From Opitutia bacterium (GTDB taxonomy: Bacteria > Verrucomicrobiota > Verrucomicrobiia > Opitutales > Opitutaceae), in the NCBI GenBank assembly GCA_016217545.1, contig JACRHT010000016.1, forward strand, positions 434,001-498,000: a stretch of DNA of 64,000 nucleotides, in the 5' to 3' direction. Numbering within the stretch: the first letter of the stretch is position 1; the number at the start of each line of letters is the position of its first letter. Of this stretch, positions 9,128 through 18,288 are shown piece by piece. A model generated the notes under the pieces. It did no database searches and was not told the DNA's origin. It saw only the letters and a list, made by a program, of their open reading frames with translations. The position numbers were made by a program, and so were the translations under genes.

Positions 9128-10044
9128 AAACTTCCCCGCACGACGGCGTCATCGTTCCGCTGGTCACTCCGGCCACCGCGGACGGACGCCTCGACGAATC
9201 CGGCGCCGAGCGCCTCGTCGCCCACGTCGCCGGCCACGGCTGCGGCCTGCTCATCGCCGGCACCACCGGCGAGGTCGCGTCGCTCCCCGATTCCGTGCGC
9301 CGCCGGTTCGTGGAGATCGCTGTGCGCGTCGCCGCCGGCCGCGTGCCCGTGCTCGCGTGCATCGCGCACAATTGCTTCGCCGACAGCGTTGCCCTCGCGC
9401 GCGACCACCTTCGCACCGGCGCCGATGCCGTCGTCGGCATGCTGCCCAACTACTTCAAACTAGAGCCGGCCGAGATGCAGCGCTACTTCGAGCAGCTCGC
9501 CGCCGCGACGCCCGGCCCGCTCTACCTCTACAACATTCCCGCGACCGTCGGCATGTCGATCCCGCTCGAGGTTTTCGCCGCTCTCTCCGCGCGCGAAAAC
9601 ATCATCGGACTGAAGGACTCCGAAGCCACGCCCGGCCGCAAGGAGGCGCTCGCGGAGCGCTTCGCCGGTCGCGCCGACTTCGCGCTTTTCATGGGTGCCG
9701 CCGCCCACAGCGCCGCGGCGATGCGGATCGGTTTTCGCGGATTCGTCCCAAGTTCCGGCAACTTGCGCCCCGATCTCGCGGCGCGACTCTACGCCGCCGC
9801 GCGCGCCGGCGACTGGGCGCAGGCCGAACAGCTGCAACGCGACTCCGACGCGGTCACCGCCGTCTATCAGAAGGGACGCACGCTCGGCCAATCGCTCGCC
9901 GCGTTGAAGGCCGCGCTGCACTTGCAGGGCGTGTGCGGACCCGAGATGTTCTCGCCGCTCGCCCCGCTTTCTCCTGAGTCCCGCACCGGCCTGCGCACCG
10001 ACCTCGATTCCCTCCCCTGCCCACCATGCCCCGCCTGCCGCTGA
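9124..10044 (+). CDS. dihydrodipicolinate synthase (DapA)-family aldolase
   Basis: 306 residues, a class I pyruvate-dependent aldolase fold. K164 in IIGLKDSE is the expected Schiff-base lysine, Y136 in YLYNIP the catalytic tyrosine, and GTTGEVASL the carboxylate-binding loop. In catabolic operons this family usually cleaves 2-keto-3-deoxy acids to pyruvate and an aldehyde, rather than making lysine precursors. It overlaps both neighbours (ATGA upstream, 19 nt overlap with the kinase downstream), so the operon is tightly coupled. The last ~20 residues (rich in Pro, Cys) are an extension produced by that overlap. Confidence 0.88.
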   Translation: MKTSPHDGVIVPLVTPATADGRLDESGAERLVAHVAGHGCGLLIAGTTGEVASLPDSVRRRFVEIAVRVAAGRVPVLACIAHNCFADSVALARDHLRTGADAVVGMLPNYFKLEPAEMQRYFEQLAAATPGPLYLYNIPATVGMSIPLEVFAALSARENIIGLKDSEATPGRKEALAERFAGRADFALFMGAAAHSAAAMRIGFRGFVPSSGNLRPDLAARLYAAARAGDWAQAEQLQRDSDAVTAVYQKGRTLGQSLAALKAALHLQGVCGPEMFSPLAPLSPESRTGLRTDLDSLPCPPCPACR

Positions 10045-11183
10045 TCGTCATCGCTGATGACCTTACCGGTGCCGCCGAACTCGCGGCCCTCGCTCACCAA
10101 GCCGGTCTTCGCGCCGTCGTGCTCACCGAGCCGCCGCGACGCGCCGTCGCCGCCGACGTGATCGTGTGCGACAGCGGCACGCGCCTCGCCACTCCCGCTG
10201 CCGCCGCCCGCGCCGTCAAACTGCTCGCCCGCCGCGTCCGCGCCATCCCGAACGCCGGCATCTTCAAGAAGGTCGACTCCGTCCTCCGCGGCAACGTCAT
10301 GGCGGAAATCGAGGCGTGCATGGACGTGCTCGGCCTCAAGCGCACGCTGCTCGTGCCGTGCAATCCTTCCCTCGGCCGCATCATCAACAACGGCCGTTAC
10401 TTCATCGCCGGCGTCCCGCTCCACAAGACGCCGTTCGCGCGCGAGCCGCATCATCCTCGCAAGACCTGCCTCGTCGACCGCCTCCTCGCCGACGGCACCT
10501 TCGACGTGAAGTGCTATCACCACGCCGAGGAGCTGCCCCAGAGCGGCGTGAGCGTCGGCGAAGCCAGCAGTCCCGCCGATGTCGCGCTGTGGGCCTCGCG
10601 TCTCGATGCCGAAACCTTTCCTGCCGGCGGCGCGGATTTCTTCCGCATGTGGCTCCAGCACCTGCGCGCGGGCAAGCGCATCGCGCCTTCCGCCCCACCG
10701 CAAATGCAGGCGACGCTCATGCTCAGCGGCACCGCGACTCCGACCGATCCGGTCACGCCGCTGCCGGGCCCAGCCCTCGCGCTCGATCCCGTGAAACTGC
10801 CGAAACCCGGCCCGCTCGCCGCCGCTGCACTCGCGCACTTGCGCGCCGCGAAGCTCGTTTCGGTTTTCATCCAGACCACGGGAAAAGGCGGCAAGGGCTC
10901 CTCGCAGGCGATCAACCGGATGTTCCTCAATCTCGTCCGCCGCGTCCGCCCGACCAAGGCGTTCGACCACGTCCTCATCGCCGGCGGCACCACCACCGCC
11001 CTCGTGCTCGAATCGCTCGACTGGCACCGCCTCGAGGTCGTCCACGTCTGGGGACCGGGCGTGGTAACGCTGCGTCCCATCGAGGCGCCGGCCATCCTCG
11101 TCACGACCAAGCCCGGCAGCTATCCGTGGCCGGTCAGCCTGCGCCGCCATTTCGCCGCCACCGTCGAACTCGCCGCCGGATGA
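10026..11183 (+). CDS. four-carbon acid sugar kinase family (DUF1537)
   Basis: 385 residues. The N-terminal domain shows the DUF1537 substrate-binding pattern: IADDLTGAAELAA at the start, then FKKVDSVLRGN, which contains the conserved K(K)xDSxLRGN. The C-terminal nucleotide-binding domain has VLIAGGTTTALVLESL. Family members (OtnK, DtnK) phosphorylate D-erythronate, L-threonate or D-threonate at C4. The partner PdxA-family gene starts in the stop codon, which is the DtnK/PdxA2 arrangement of the D-threonate pathway leading to dihydroxyacetone phosphate. The exact substrate isomer is not visible from sequence. Confidence 0.88.
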   Translation: MPRLPLIVIADDLTGAAELAALAHQAGLRAVVLTEPPRRAVAADVIVCDSGTRLATPAAAARAVKLLARRVRAIPNAGIFKKVDSVLRGNVMAEIEACMDVLGLKRTLLVPCNPSLGRIINNGRYFIAGVPLHKTPFAREPHHPRKTCLVDRLLADGTFDVKCYHHAEELPQSGVSVGEASSPADVALWASRLDAETFPAGGADFFRMWLQHLRAGKRIAPSAPPQMQATLMLSGTATPTDPVTPLPGPALALDPVKLPKPGPLAAAALAHLRAAKLVSVFIQTTGKGGKGSSQAINRMFLNLVRRVRPTKAFDHVLIAGGTTTALVLESLDWHRLEVVHVWGPGVVTLRPIEAPAILVTTKPGSYPWPVSLRRHFAATVELAAG

Positions 11184-12193
11184 CCTCCGCTCCGCTCATC
11201 GCGCTGACACTCGGCGATCCCGCCGGCACCGGCCCGGAGCTGATTCTCAAGGCCCTCGCGCAACCCGACGTCCGCGCCCTCGGCCACCTGCTCGTCGTCG
11301 GCGACGCCGCCGTGCTCGCCCGCGCCCAACGCTACACCGGCACGACGCTGCCGATCCGCACCGTGAAGAAAGCCGTCGATGCGCCCGAATTCGCGGCCGA
11401 CGGCATCGCGGTGCTCGACCTCGCCAACGTCGACGCCGCGCACCACCAACTCGGCCGCATCGACCCGATGTGCGGCCAAGCCGCTTACGAATCCATCAAG
11501 CGCGCCACGGAACTCGCGCTCGCCAGCGAAGTCGGTGCCATCGTCACCTCCGCCATCAACAAAGCCGCGCTCAACGCCGCGGGCCATCACTTCGACGGCC
11601 ACACCGGCCTGCTCGCTCAGCTCTGCGGCGCGCCCGGCGCCACGATGATGCTCGTCGCCGACACGCTGCGCGTCAGCCACGTCTCGACCCACGTCTCGCT
11701 GCGTCAGGCCATCGATCGCGTCCGTCCCGAGCGCATCGTGAAGGTGTTGCAACTCACGCACGACGCCGTGCGCCGCCTCGGCATCGAAAACCCGCGCCTC
11801 GCCGTCGCCGGCCTCAATCCGCACGCGGGCGAAGGCGGACTCTTCGGCGACGAGGAGGAAAAGTTCATCGCGCCCGCCATCGCGCAGGCCCGCGCGCTCG
11901 GCCTCGATGCGCACGGACCGTTCGCCGGCGACACCATTTTCTTCCGCACGCTCCAGCGCGAATTCGACGCCGCGGTCGCGATGTATCACGACCAGGGCCA
12001 CGTCGCCGCGAAAATGCTCGGCATCTGGCGCGGCGTGAACGTCACGCTCGGCCTCCCGATCATCCGCACCTCCGTCGAGCACGGCACGGATTTCGCCAAC
12101 GCCGGCACCGGCCGCGGCGATCCGCGCAGCCTCGTCGAGGCCATCAAACTCGCTGCCAGCATGGCGCGCAACCGCAGTGCCGTCGTCGCCTAA
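11180..12193 (+). CDS. PdxA-family (PdxA2-like) 4-phospho acid-sugar dehydrogenase
   Basis: 337 residues with the PdxA signatures: LTLGDPAGTGPEL at the N terminus, SAINKAALNAAGHHFDGHT with metal-binding histidines, GLNPHAGEGGLFG, and AMYHDQGHVAAKM. PdxA itself makes a pyridoxal precursor, but homologues next to a DUF1537 kinase (PdxA2) oxidise and decarboxylate 4-phospho-D-threonate or -erythronate to dihydroxyacetone phosphate. The ATGA overlap with the kinase stop makes the catabolic role much more likely than vitamin B6 synthesis. Confidence 0.88.
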   Translation: MTSAPLIALTLGDPAGTGPELILKALAQPDVRALGHLLVVGDAAVLARAQRYTGTTLPIRTVKKAVDAPEFAADGIAVLDLANVDAAHHQLGRIDPMCGQAAYESIKRATELALASEVGAIVTSAINKAALNAAGHHFDGHTGLLAQLCGAPGATMMLVADTLRVSHVSTHVSLRQAIDRVRPERIVKVLQLTHDAVRRLGIENPRLAVAGLNPHAGEGGLFGDEEEKFIAPAIAQARALGLDAHGPFAGDTIFFRTLQREFDAAVAMYHDQGHVAAKMLGIWRGVNVTLGLPIIRTSVEHGTDFANAGTGRGDPRSLVEAIKLAASMARNRSAVVA

Positions 12194-12205
12194 GAAGTTC
12201 CCGAC

Positions 12206-14107
12206 ATGCGCAGAACGAGCACACGCGTTTCAACAGGTAGGCCGAGTCCTCCGGACGAGCCGCTGACTGCCCGCGCGCCTGCGGCGGCTCGTCGGGGACG
12301 ACTCGCCCTACCTTTGGCCGCGATTGTTTTAGCGACGACCTCACTCGCCCCTGCGGCAACGACCGCGACGCCGCCGTTCGTCTTCACCGGCGCCGAACGT
12401 GCGGAATCCACCGCCGACGGCGGCCTGCGCCCAGTCGTCGGCGTGCAGAACATCCAAATCTACCGCGCCAACCGCACGCACCCCGCCAACAGCGATAAAC
12501 TCGGCCACACCTACTTTCACCAGCCGATGCTCGCGTGGTGGCGCGGTCGCTTCTACGTCGAGTTCCTCAGCAACCCCGTCGGCGAACACCAGGGCGCGGG
12601 CTCCACCTGGCTCACGAGCTCGGCCGACGGCATCGCCTGGGACGAGCCGCGCGTGATTTTCCCGCCGTTCGACCTGCCCGACGGCACGCCGACGCTCGCG
12701 CACCAGCGCATGGGTTTCTACGTCGCGCCCGACGGCCGGCTGCTCGCGCTCGCGTTCTACGGCAAGTTGCCCGAGCCGAACGACGGCACCGGCATCGGCC
12801 GCGCCGTGCGGGAGGTGCACGCCGATGGCTCGCTCGGCCCGATCTATTTCATCCGGCTCAACGCGAAGCAGCCCTTCGCGAATTTCACTCCGCCTTACCC
12901 GCTCTACACCGCGTCGGCGGATCGCGGCTTCGTCGCCGCGTGCGACGCGCTACTCGCGAACAAGCTCATGACCGCACAGTGGTGGGAAGAGGACCAACTC
13001 GACGACAGCGGCTTCTACACGATCAAAGGCAAGGCGCTCTCCTTCGTCCATCGTCCCGACGGCGCGGTGCTCGGCGTCTGGAAAAACGCACTCGTGGCGC
13101 TCACGCGCGACGAAGGCCGCACGTGGACCGAGAAGCGGTTCGGGATCAGTCTCCCGAACAACGCCTCCAAATACGCGCTCACCCGCACCGGCGACGGCCG
13201 CTTCGCGCTGTTCCTCAATCCGACCAATCGCCTCCGCTTCCCGCTGGCGGTGATGACCAGCGACGACTGCGAGCATTTCGCGCAACTGCTCACCGTGCAC
13301 GGCGAGACGCCCGACCAGCGCTTCGCGGGCAACTTCAAGAATCTCGGCCCGCAATACGTGCGCGCCATCGCCGAGGGCAACGGCACACCGCCGGATCACG
13401 CGCAGGCCACTTGGGTGACTTACAGCGTGAACAAGGAGGACATCTGGATCGCCCGCGTGCCCACGCCGATCACCGGCGCGGTTACCGCGCCCGTCGCGGA
13501 CGATTTTGAACACGACGCTGTCGGCGCGCTGCCCGTCGGCTGGAACGTCTACAGCCCGCTCTGGGCCCCGGTGCGCGTCGTCGACGCCGCCGGTGCCGCC
13601 GGTCATGCGCTCGAGTTGCGCGACGAGGATCCTTACGACTACACGCGCGCCACGCGGGTGTTCCCGGTCACGCACGGGCTCAAGGCTTCCTTCAAGATTC
13701 TCCCGCGCCAGACGAACGCGCGCCTCGAAATCGAACTCTCCGACGCCCGCGGCAACCGCCAGTTGCTCCTCGCGCTCGGCGAAGATGGTCGCGTCTGGGT
13801 TTCGCACGAGGGCGTGTGGACCGACAACGGCGCCTACCGCGCGGGCGAATGGCTCGCGATCGCCTACGACGCCTCCCCGAAGCCCGCCTCCGACCGCGGC
13901 GACCTTTTCCTCAACGGCCAGCCCGCCACGCCGCGCGCGATCGGTCCGACCGAGGCGACGACGAGCGTGGAGCGCCTGTCGTTCCGCACCGGCACGGCAC
14001 GCACGCGGCCGTTCGGCGGACGCGATCTCCCCGGCGCGGATGAGAAGGCGCCGGCCGCTTCCTTTTTGATCGACGACGTCACGCTCACACCGGTGGCGTC
14101 GCCGTAG
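12206..14107 (+). CDS. sialidase-like beta-propeller protein, secreted
   Basis: 633 residues. Two Asp-box motifs (SSADGIAWDEP and TRDEGRTWTEK) mark a six-bladed sialidase-type propeller over residues ~60-430; residues ~430-633 look like a lectin/laminin-G type sandwich (DDFEHDAVGALPVGWNVYS). Bacterial homologues in polysaccharide loci are rarely true sialidases, so glycan specificity is open. The leader before the hydrophobic segment LPLAAIVLATTSLAPAA is encoded by a palindromic repeat (12236-12312). The ATG lies 12 nt after pdxA-like. Confidence 0.75.
   Translation: MRRTSTRVSTGRPSPPDEPLTARAPAAARRGRLALPLAAIVLATTSLAPAATTATPPFVFTGAERAESTADGGLRPVVGVQNIQIYRANRTHPANSDKLGHTYFHQPMLAWWRGRFYVEFLSNPVGEHQGAGSTWLTSSADGIAWDEPRVIFPPFDLPDGTPTLAHQRMGFYVAPDGRLLALAFYGKLPEPNDGTGIGRAVREVHADGSLGPIYFIRLNAKQPFANFTPPYPLYTASADRGFVAACDALLANKLMTAQWWEEDQLDDSGFYTIKGKALSFVHRPDGAVLGVWKNALVALTRDEGRTWTEKRFGISLPNNASKYALTRTGDGRFALFLNPTNRLRFPLAVMTSDDCEHFAQLLTVHGETPDQRFAGNFKNLGPQYVRAIAEGNGTPPDHAQATWVTYSVNKEDIWIARVPTPITGAVTAPVADDFEHDAVGALPVGWNVYSPLWAPVRVVDAAGAAGHALELRDEDPYDYTRATRVFPVTHGLKASFKILPRQTNARLEIELSDARGNRQLLLALGEDGRVWVSHEGVWTDNGAYRAGEWLAIAYDASPKPASDRGDLFLNGQPATPRAIGPTEATTSVERLSFRTGTARTRPFGGRDLPGADEKAPAASFLIDDVTLTPVASP
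12236..12312. repeat. palindromic repeat, GGTAGGCCGAG...CTCGCCCTACC type
   Basis: Inverted repeat of 77 bp; the left arm GGTAGGCCGAGTCCTCCGG pairs imperfectly with the right arm ending GACGACTCGCCCTACC, and an inner pair GACGAGCCGC/GCGGCTCGTC is visible. Related copy at 21156-21249. It is read in frame in the leader of the sialidase-like gene. Confidence 0.85.
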
Positions 14108-14131
14108 CTTTCGCTGTTCGTCACCTTCCCC

Positions 14132-15673
14132 ATGAATTCCCTCCGCTGGTTGGACCTCGCGGTCATCGCTGTCTACATGATCGGCATGCTCTGGCTCGGC
14201 CTGCGCTACACGCGGCGCCAGAAAACGACCGAGGATTACTTCGTCGCCGGCCGCTCGATCCCCGCGTGGGCGATGGGTGTTTCGATCTTCGCCACGCTGA
14301 TCAGCAGCATCACGTTCATCGCGTATCCCGGCGGCGCCTTCGGCGGCAACTGGGCCGAACTCGTGCCGGGTTTCATGGTGATCATCGTCCTCGTGCTCGT
14401 GGGCTCCGTCATCATCCCGTTCTTCCGCGAGGTCGTGCGCATGAGCGCATTCGAGTATTTCGAGAAGCGCTTCGGTTACAGCGTGCGGCTCTATACCTCG
14501 CTCGGGTTCACGCTCGGACATTTCTCGAAGATGGGCTTCGTCTTCTACCTCGTCGCGCTGACCGTGCAGAGCCTCACCGGCTGGGACATGTCTGTCGTGA
14601 TCATCGCCTCGGGCGTCGTCACCGTCGTCTACACCTACGCCGGCGGACTCGAGGCGGTCATCTGGACGGACGTCGCGCAGGGTTTCATCATGTGGTTCGG
14701 CATCGCGATCAGCCTCGGCACCCTGCTCTACCTGATGCCCGGCGGCGCGGCTGCGGGCTTCCAACTCGCGTGGGACAACCACAAGTTCGACCTCGGCACG
14801 CTGCAGTTCGATTTCACGGCGAAAAGCTTCTGGGTCATGGCCGCCTACGGCTTCTTCTGGTATCTCCAGAAATACACCGCCGACCAGACGATCATCCAGC
14901 GCTACCTCGTGGCGAAGGACGATCGCTCCGCCATCCGCGGCGTCGCGCTCGGCGCTCTGCTGTGCATCCCGGTGTGGGCGCTTTTCCTCCTGATCGGCAC
15001 GCTGACGTGGAGCTACTACAAACTCTCCGGCGAGGTGCTGCCGCCGCACATCGTGAAGCCCGACCAATTTTATCCGCATTTCCTCACCACGCATGTGCCG
15101 GCCGGGCTGGCCGGCGTGATCATGGCGTCGCTCTTCGCCGCGGCGATGTCGACGATTTCGTCCGACCTGAACTGCTTCGCCGTGGTCGGCGTCGAGGACT
15201 TCTACGCGAAGCTCCGGAAGAACACGACTGATCGCGAACGTCTCTTCATGGGCAAGGTGATCGTCGCCGTCACGGGCGCGCTCTGCACGGTGGTCGCGCT
15301 CTGGCTCGCGCAGACCAAGGGAACTGCCCTCTCGCTCTATTTCACGGCGACGTCCGTCCTCGCCGGCGGACTTTTCGGAGTGTTCGCGCTGGCGTTCCTC
15401 AGCACCCGCGCGCACCTGCGCGGTCTGTGGGTCGGCATCGTCGCCTGCATCTTGTTCACCGCCTACGCGACGTTCACCTCCGGAAAATCGCCGGTGCTCG
15501 ACCTCGGCGCATGGAACTTCAGACTCAACGGCGTGCTCATCGGCGTCATCGGTCACCTGCTCGTCGTCGTCGTGGGCTACGTCGCCAGCCTTGTCCTCCC
15601 CGGCCCACGCGCACCCGCCGGCATGACGATCTGGGGCTGGCGCGAACAGCGCCGCGCCGCCGCGCAATCCTAG
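14132..15673 (+). CDS. sodium:solute symporter (SSS family)
   Basis: 513 residues with about 13 hydrophobic helices; helix 1 (LDLAVIAVYMIGMLWLGLRY) and the following TTEDYFVAGRSIPAWAMG are the SSS signature. Sodium-coupled uptake of a sugar, sugar acid or oligosaccharide across the inner membrane is the family role. It sits 24 nt after the sialidase-like gene and just before a run of secreted hydrolases, so it probably imports their product. Confidence 0.9.
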   Translation: MNSLRWLDLAVIAVYMIGMLWLGLRYTRRQKTTEDYFVAGRSIPAWAMGVSIFATLISSITFIAYPGGAFGGNWAELVPGFMVIIVLVLVGSVIIPFFREVVRMSAFEYFEKRFGYSVRLYTSLGFTLGHFSKMGFVFYLVALTVQSLTGWDMSVVIIASGVVTVVYTYAGGLEAVIWTDVAQGFIMWFGIAISLGTLLYLMPGGAAAGFQLAWDNHKFDLGTLQFDFTAKSFWVMAAYGFFWYLQKYTADQTIIQRYLVAKDDRSAIRGVALGALLCIPVWALFLLIGTLTWSYYKLSGEVLPPHIVKPDQFYPHFLTTHVPAGLAGVIMASLFAAAMSTISSDLNCFAVVGVEDFYAKLRKNTTDRERLFMGKVIVAVTGALCTVVALWLAQTKGTALSLYFTATSVLAGGLFGVFALAFLSTRAHLRGLWVGIVACILFTAYATFTSGKSPVLDLGAWNFRLNGVLIGVIGHLLVVVVGYVASLVLPGPRAPAGMTIWGWREQRRAAAQS

Positions 15674-15678
15674 AAACC

Positions 15679-18282
15679 ATGCTCGTCCGCTTTTTCGCCG
15701 TCCTGCTTTGCTGCACGCTCACCGCGCGGGCCGCGATCACACTCCCTGAAAGCCCCTCGCCACGCGTGCGCTACGGCGCGGAGCGCTTGGAGAAATCGCT
15801 CAAGGCAGGCTCGCCTCGCATTGTTCTCTCCCACGACGTCCTGCTCGGCGGAAAAATCGGCGCCGAAGGTTTCCAGATCAGGACCGAGCGTAACGGCTCC
15901 GTGATCATCGCGGCGCTCGAAGACTCCGGCTTTCTCTACGGCTGCCTCGAGCTCGCCGAGCGCTTGAAGTCCGGTCAGCCGATCCCCGAGAACTTCACCG
16001 ACGCCCCGCAATTCGTCCTGCGCGGCCCGTGCATCGGGATGCAGAAGACTTACCTGCTCCCCGGCCGCAAGGTCTACGAATATCCCTACACGCCCGCGGA
16101 ATTCCCGTTTTTCTACGACAAGGCCACGTGGACCGAATACCTCGACTACCTCGCGAGCTTGCGGATGAACACGCTCTACCTGTGGAATGGCCATCCGTTC
16201 GCTTCGCTGGTGAAACTGCCCGAGTATCCGGAGGCATTGGAGGTTTCGCCGGAAGTTTTCGCGCGCAACGTCGAGATGTTCCGCTGGCTCGCCGCCGAGT
16301 GCGACCGCCGCGGCATCTGGCTCGTGCAGCAGTTCTACAGCATCCTCATCTCGAAACCGCTCGCGGAGAAACACGGCCTCTCCACGCAACTCTCCGCCTG
16401 GAACGATCTCGCCGCCGACTACACGCGCAAATCCATCGCCGCCTTCGTCCGCGAGTATCCCAACGTCGGCCTCATGCCATGCCTCGGTGAAGCGTTGCAG
16501 GAGCAGGCGACGCAAACGCGCTGGATGACCGACGTCATCCTGCCCGGCGTGAAGGACGGCATGGCCGCCGCCGGACTCGCGCACGAGCCGCCGGTCATCA
16601 TGCGCACGCACGCCACCGACGCCACCAAGGTCATGCCCGAGGCGCTGCAGGTTTACCGCAACCTCTACACCGAGGCGAAATTCAACGGCGAATCGCTCAC
16701 CACGTGGGAACCGCGCGGCGTCCGCCAGCAACTCCACCTCGCGATGAGCCGCCTCGGCTCCACGCACATCGCCAACGTCCACATCCTCGCGAACCTCGAA
16801 CCGTTCCGTTACGGCGACGTCGAGTTCATCCAGAAATCCGTCGTCGCCATGCGCGACCGCCTCGGCGCCCATGGCGTGCATCTTTATCCGCTGTTCTATT
16901 GGGATTGGCCGTATTCTCCGGACATCGTCACTCCGCCTACCGTTGTAGCCGGGGTCGCCGACCCCGGCCCGGCCTCGCCGAGGCCGGCCTCATCGCTCAA
17001 GCAATGGGAGCGCGACTGGATCTGGTTCGAGGCTTGGGCGCGCTACGCGTGGAATCCCGACCGCCCCGCCGGCGCCGAGCGCACCTACTGGATCGCCCGC
17101 CTCGCCGAGCGCTACGGCCCCGCCGCTGCGCCACACATTCTCGACGCCTACAACGCCGCTGGCGAGTGCGCCCCGCGCATCCTGCGCCGCTACGGCATCA
17201 CCGAGGGCAACCGTCAGACGATGTCGCTCGGCATGACGCTCGATCAGCTCGTGCGCCCGGAAAAATACCGCGAGTTCCCGGAGCTTTGGGAATCGCAGTC
17301 GCCCCCGGGCGAACGTCTGAAGGAATTCGCGGAGCGCGAAGCGAAGAACCTGCCGCACATCGGCGAAACGCCGCCGCAGATTAACCTGGAGATCTTGGAT
17401 TTTTCGGCGCGGGCGTTAAACGCCATCATCGAAGCGGAACCACTCGTGACCCAAAACCGCGAGGAGTTCCGACGCCTCTACAACGACATCTATTGCCTTT
17501 CGGCCTTATCTTCCAGTTACGCCGCAAAAGCGACCGCGGCGCTTGAGGTTCTCCGCTACGAACACACGAAGGACATCGCACACATGCGCCGCGCGGAGCT
17601 GCATCTCGATATGAGCCTTCAAGCCTACCGCACGCTCACCGCGCTCACGAAGAACACCTACAAGGCCGCCAACTCCATGCAGACCGCCCAACGCCGCGTC
17701 CCGTTTCCCGGCGGCGTCGGCGGCAAGGCCGCGAACTATCATTGGACGCAGCTCCTGCCGCTCTACGAGAAGGAGCTGGCCGACTTCCGCGCGCAAGTCG
17801 CCGCGCTCGCCAATCCCGCCGCCGGCCGCACCCACGCGCCGCTCGCGCCCGCGGAGTTCAAACTGCTCACGCCAGGCCTCGAGGCTTTCACGGCGCAGGT
17901 GGGCAACACGGCCTTCAGCGACAGCGACGCGGTGATAACCTCCCTCGCACCCGAACTCGAGGGCCTCCAAGGCATCAAGCTCTCGCTCGCCGCGACACGC
18001 TCGGCCGCGCCGCTCAAAATCCAGTTCTCCTGCGCCAAACCGGTGCGCGTGCTCGTCGGCTACTTCCAGGCGAGCGGCCCTGAGTGGCGCAAGGCGCCCG
18101 AACTCGAGACGGATGCCACGGCCGGCGAACGCGGTGGCGTCGAAGCGCTGCTCACGCGCGCCGTCGAATTCGACTCTCTGCCCGCTTTGAATATCCACGC
18201 ATTCGACTACCCCGCCGGCACGCACACACTGGACGTGCGCGGCACCGGCGCGTTCGCCATCCTCGGCATCGTTCAACCCTAG
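15679..18282 (+). CDS. secreted GH67/GH20-style TIM-barrel hydrolase, specificity unknown
   Basis: 867 residues. A signal peptide (MLVRFFAVLLCCTLTARA) is followed by a small N-terminal domain of the type that precedes GH20, GH67 and GH84 barrels (RIVLSHDVLLGG...GFLYGCLELAERL), then a TIM barrel (QKTYLLPGRKVYEYPYTP, RMNTLYLWNG, CDRRGIWLVQQFYSI). A helical region and a C-terminal sandwich (~790-867) follow. Alpha-glucuronidase-like or N-acetylhexosaminidase-like activity is possible; I do not recognise the family with certainty. A palindromic repeat (16944-16991) is translated in frame within a linker. Confidence 0.65.
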   Translation: MLVRFFAVLLCCTLTARAAITLPESPSPRVRYGAERLEKSLKAGSPRIVLSHDVLLGGKIGAEGFQIRTERNGSVIIAALEDSGFLYGCLELAERLKSGQPIPENFTDAPQFVLRGPCIGMQKTYLLPGRKVYEYPYTPAEFPFFYDKATWTEYLDYLASLRMNTLYLWNGHPFASLVKLPEYPEALEVSPEVFARNVEMFRWLAAECDRRGIWLVQQFYSILISKPLAEKHGLSTQLSAWNDLAADYTRKSIAAFVREYPNVGLMPCLGEALQEQATQTRWMTDVILPGVKDGMAAAGLAHEPPVIMRTHATDATKVMPEALQVYRNLYTEAKFNGESLTTWEPRGVRQQLHLAMSRLGSTHIANVHILANLEPFRYGDVEFIQKSVVAMRDRLGAHGVHLYPLFYWDWPYSPDIVTPPTVVAGVADPGPASPRPASSLKQWERDWIWFEAWARYAWNPDRPAGAERTYWIARLAERYGPAAAPHILDAYNAAGECAPRILRRYGITEGNRQTMSLGMTLDQLVRPEKYREFPELWESQSPPGERLKEFAEREAKNLPHIGETPPQINLEILDFSARALNAIIEAEPLVTQNREEFRRLYNDIYCLSALSSSYAAKATAALEVLRYEHTKDIAHMRRAELHLDMSLQAYRTLTALTKNTYKAANSMQTAQRRVPFPGGVGGKAANYHWTQLLPLYEKELADFRAQVAALANPAAGRTHAPLAPAEFKLLTPGLEAFTAQVGNTAFSDSDAVITSLAPELEGLQGIKLSLAATRSAAPLKIQFSCAKPVRVLVGYFQASGPEWRKAPELETDATAGERGGVEALLTRAVEFDSLPALNIHAFDYPAGTHTLDVRGTGAFAILGIVQP
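16944..16991. repeat. palindromic repeat in frame inside hydrolase gene
   Basis: Two adjacent small palindromes, GCCGGGGTCGCCGACCCCGGC and GGCCTCGCCGAGGCC, encode the peptide VVAGVADPGPASPRPAS within the 15679-18282 gene without breaking the frame. Confidence 0.8.
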
Positions 18283-18288
18283 TCCGCC

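Noticed and set aside
9124-12193. Lysine or pyridoxal biosynthesis operon
   Set aside because: DapA- and PdxA-type genes are tightly coupled to a DUF1537 kinase and Fe-ADH, which fits acid-sugar catabolism better.
12206-14107. True sialidase acting on host sialic acid
   Set aside because: Only two Asp boxes and no visible arginine triad; the plant-polysaccharide context argues against it.
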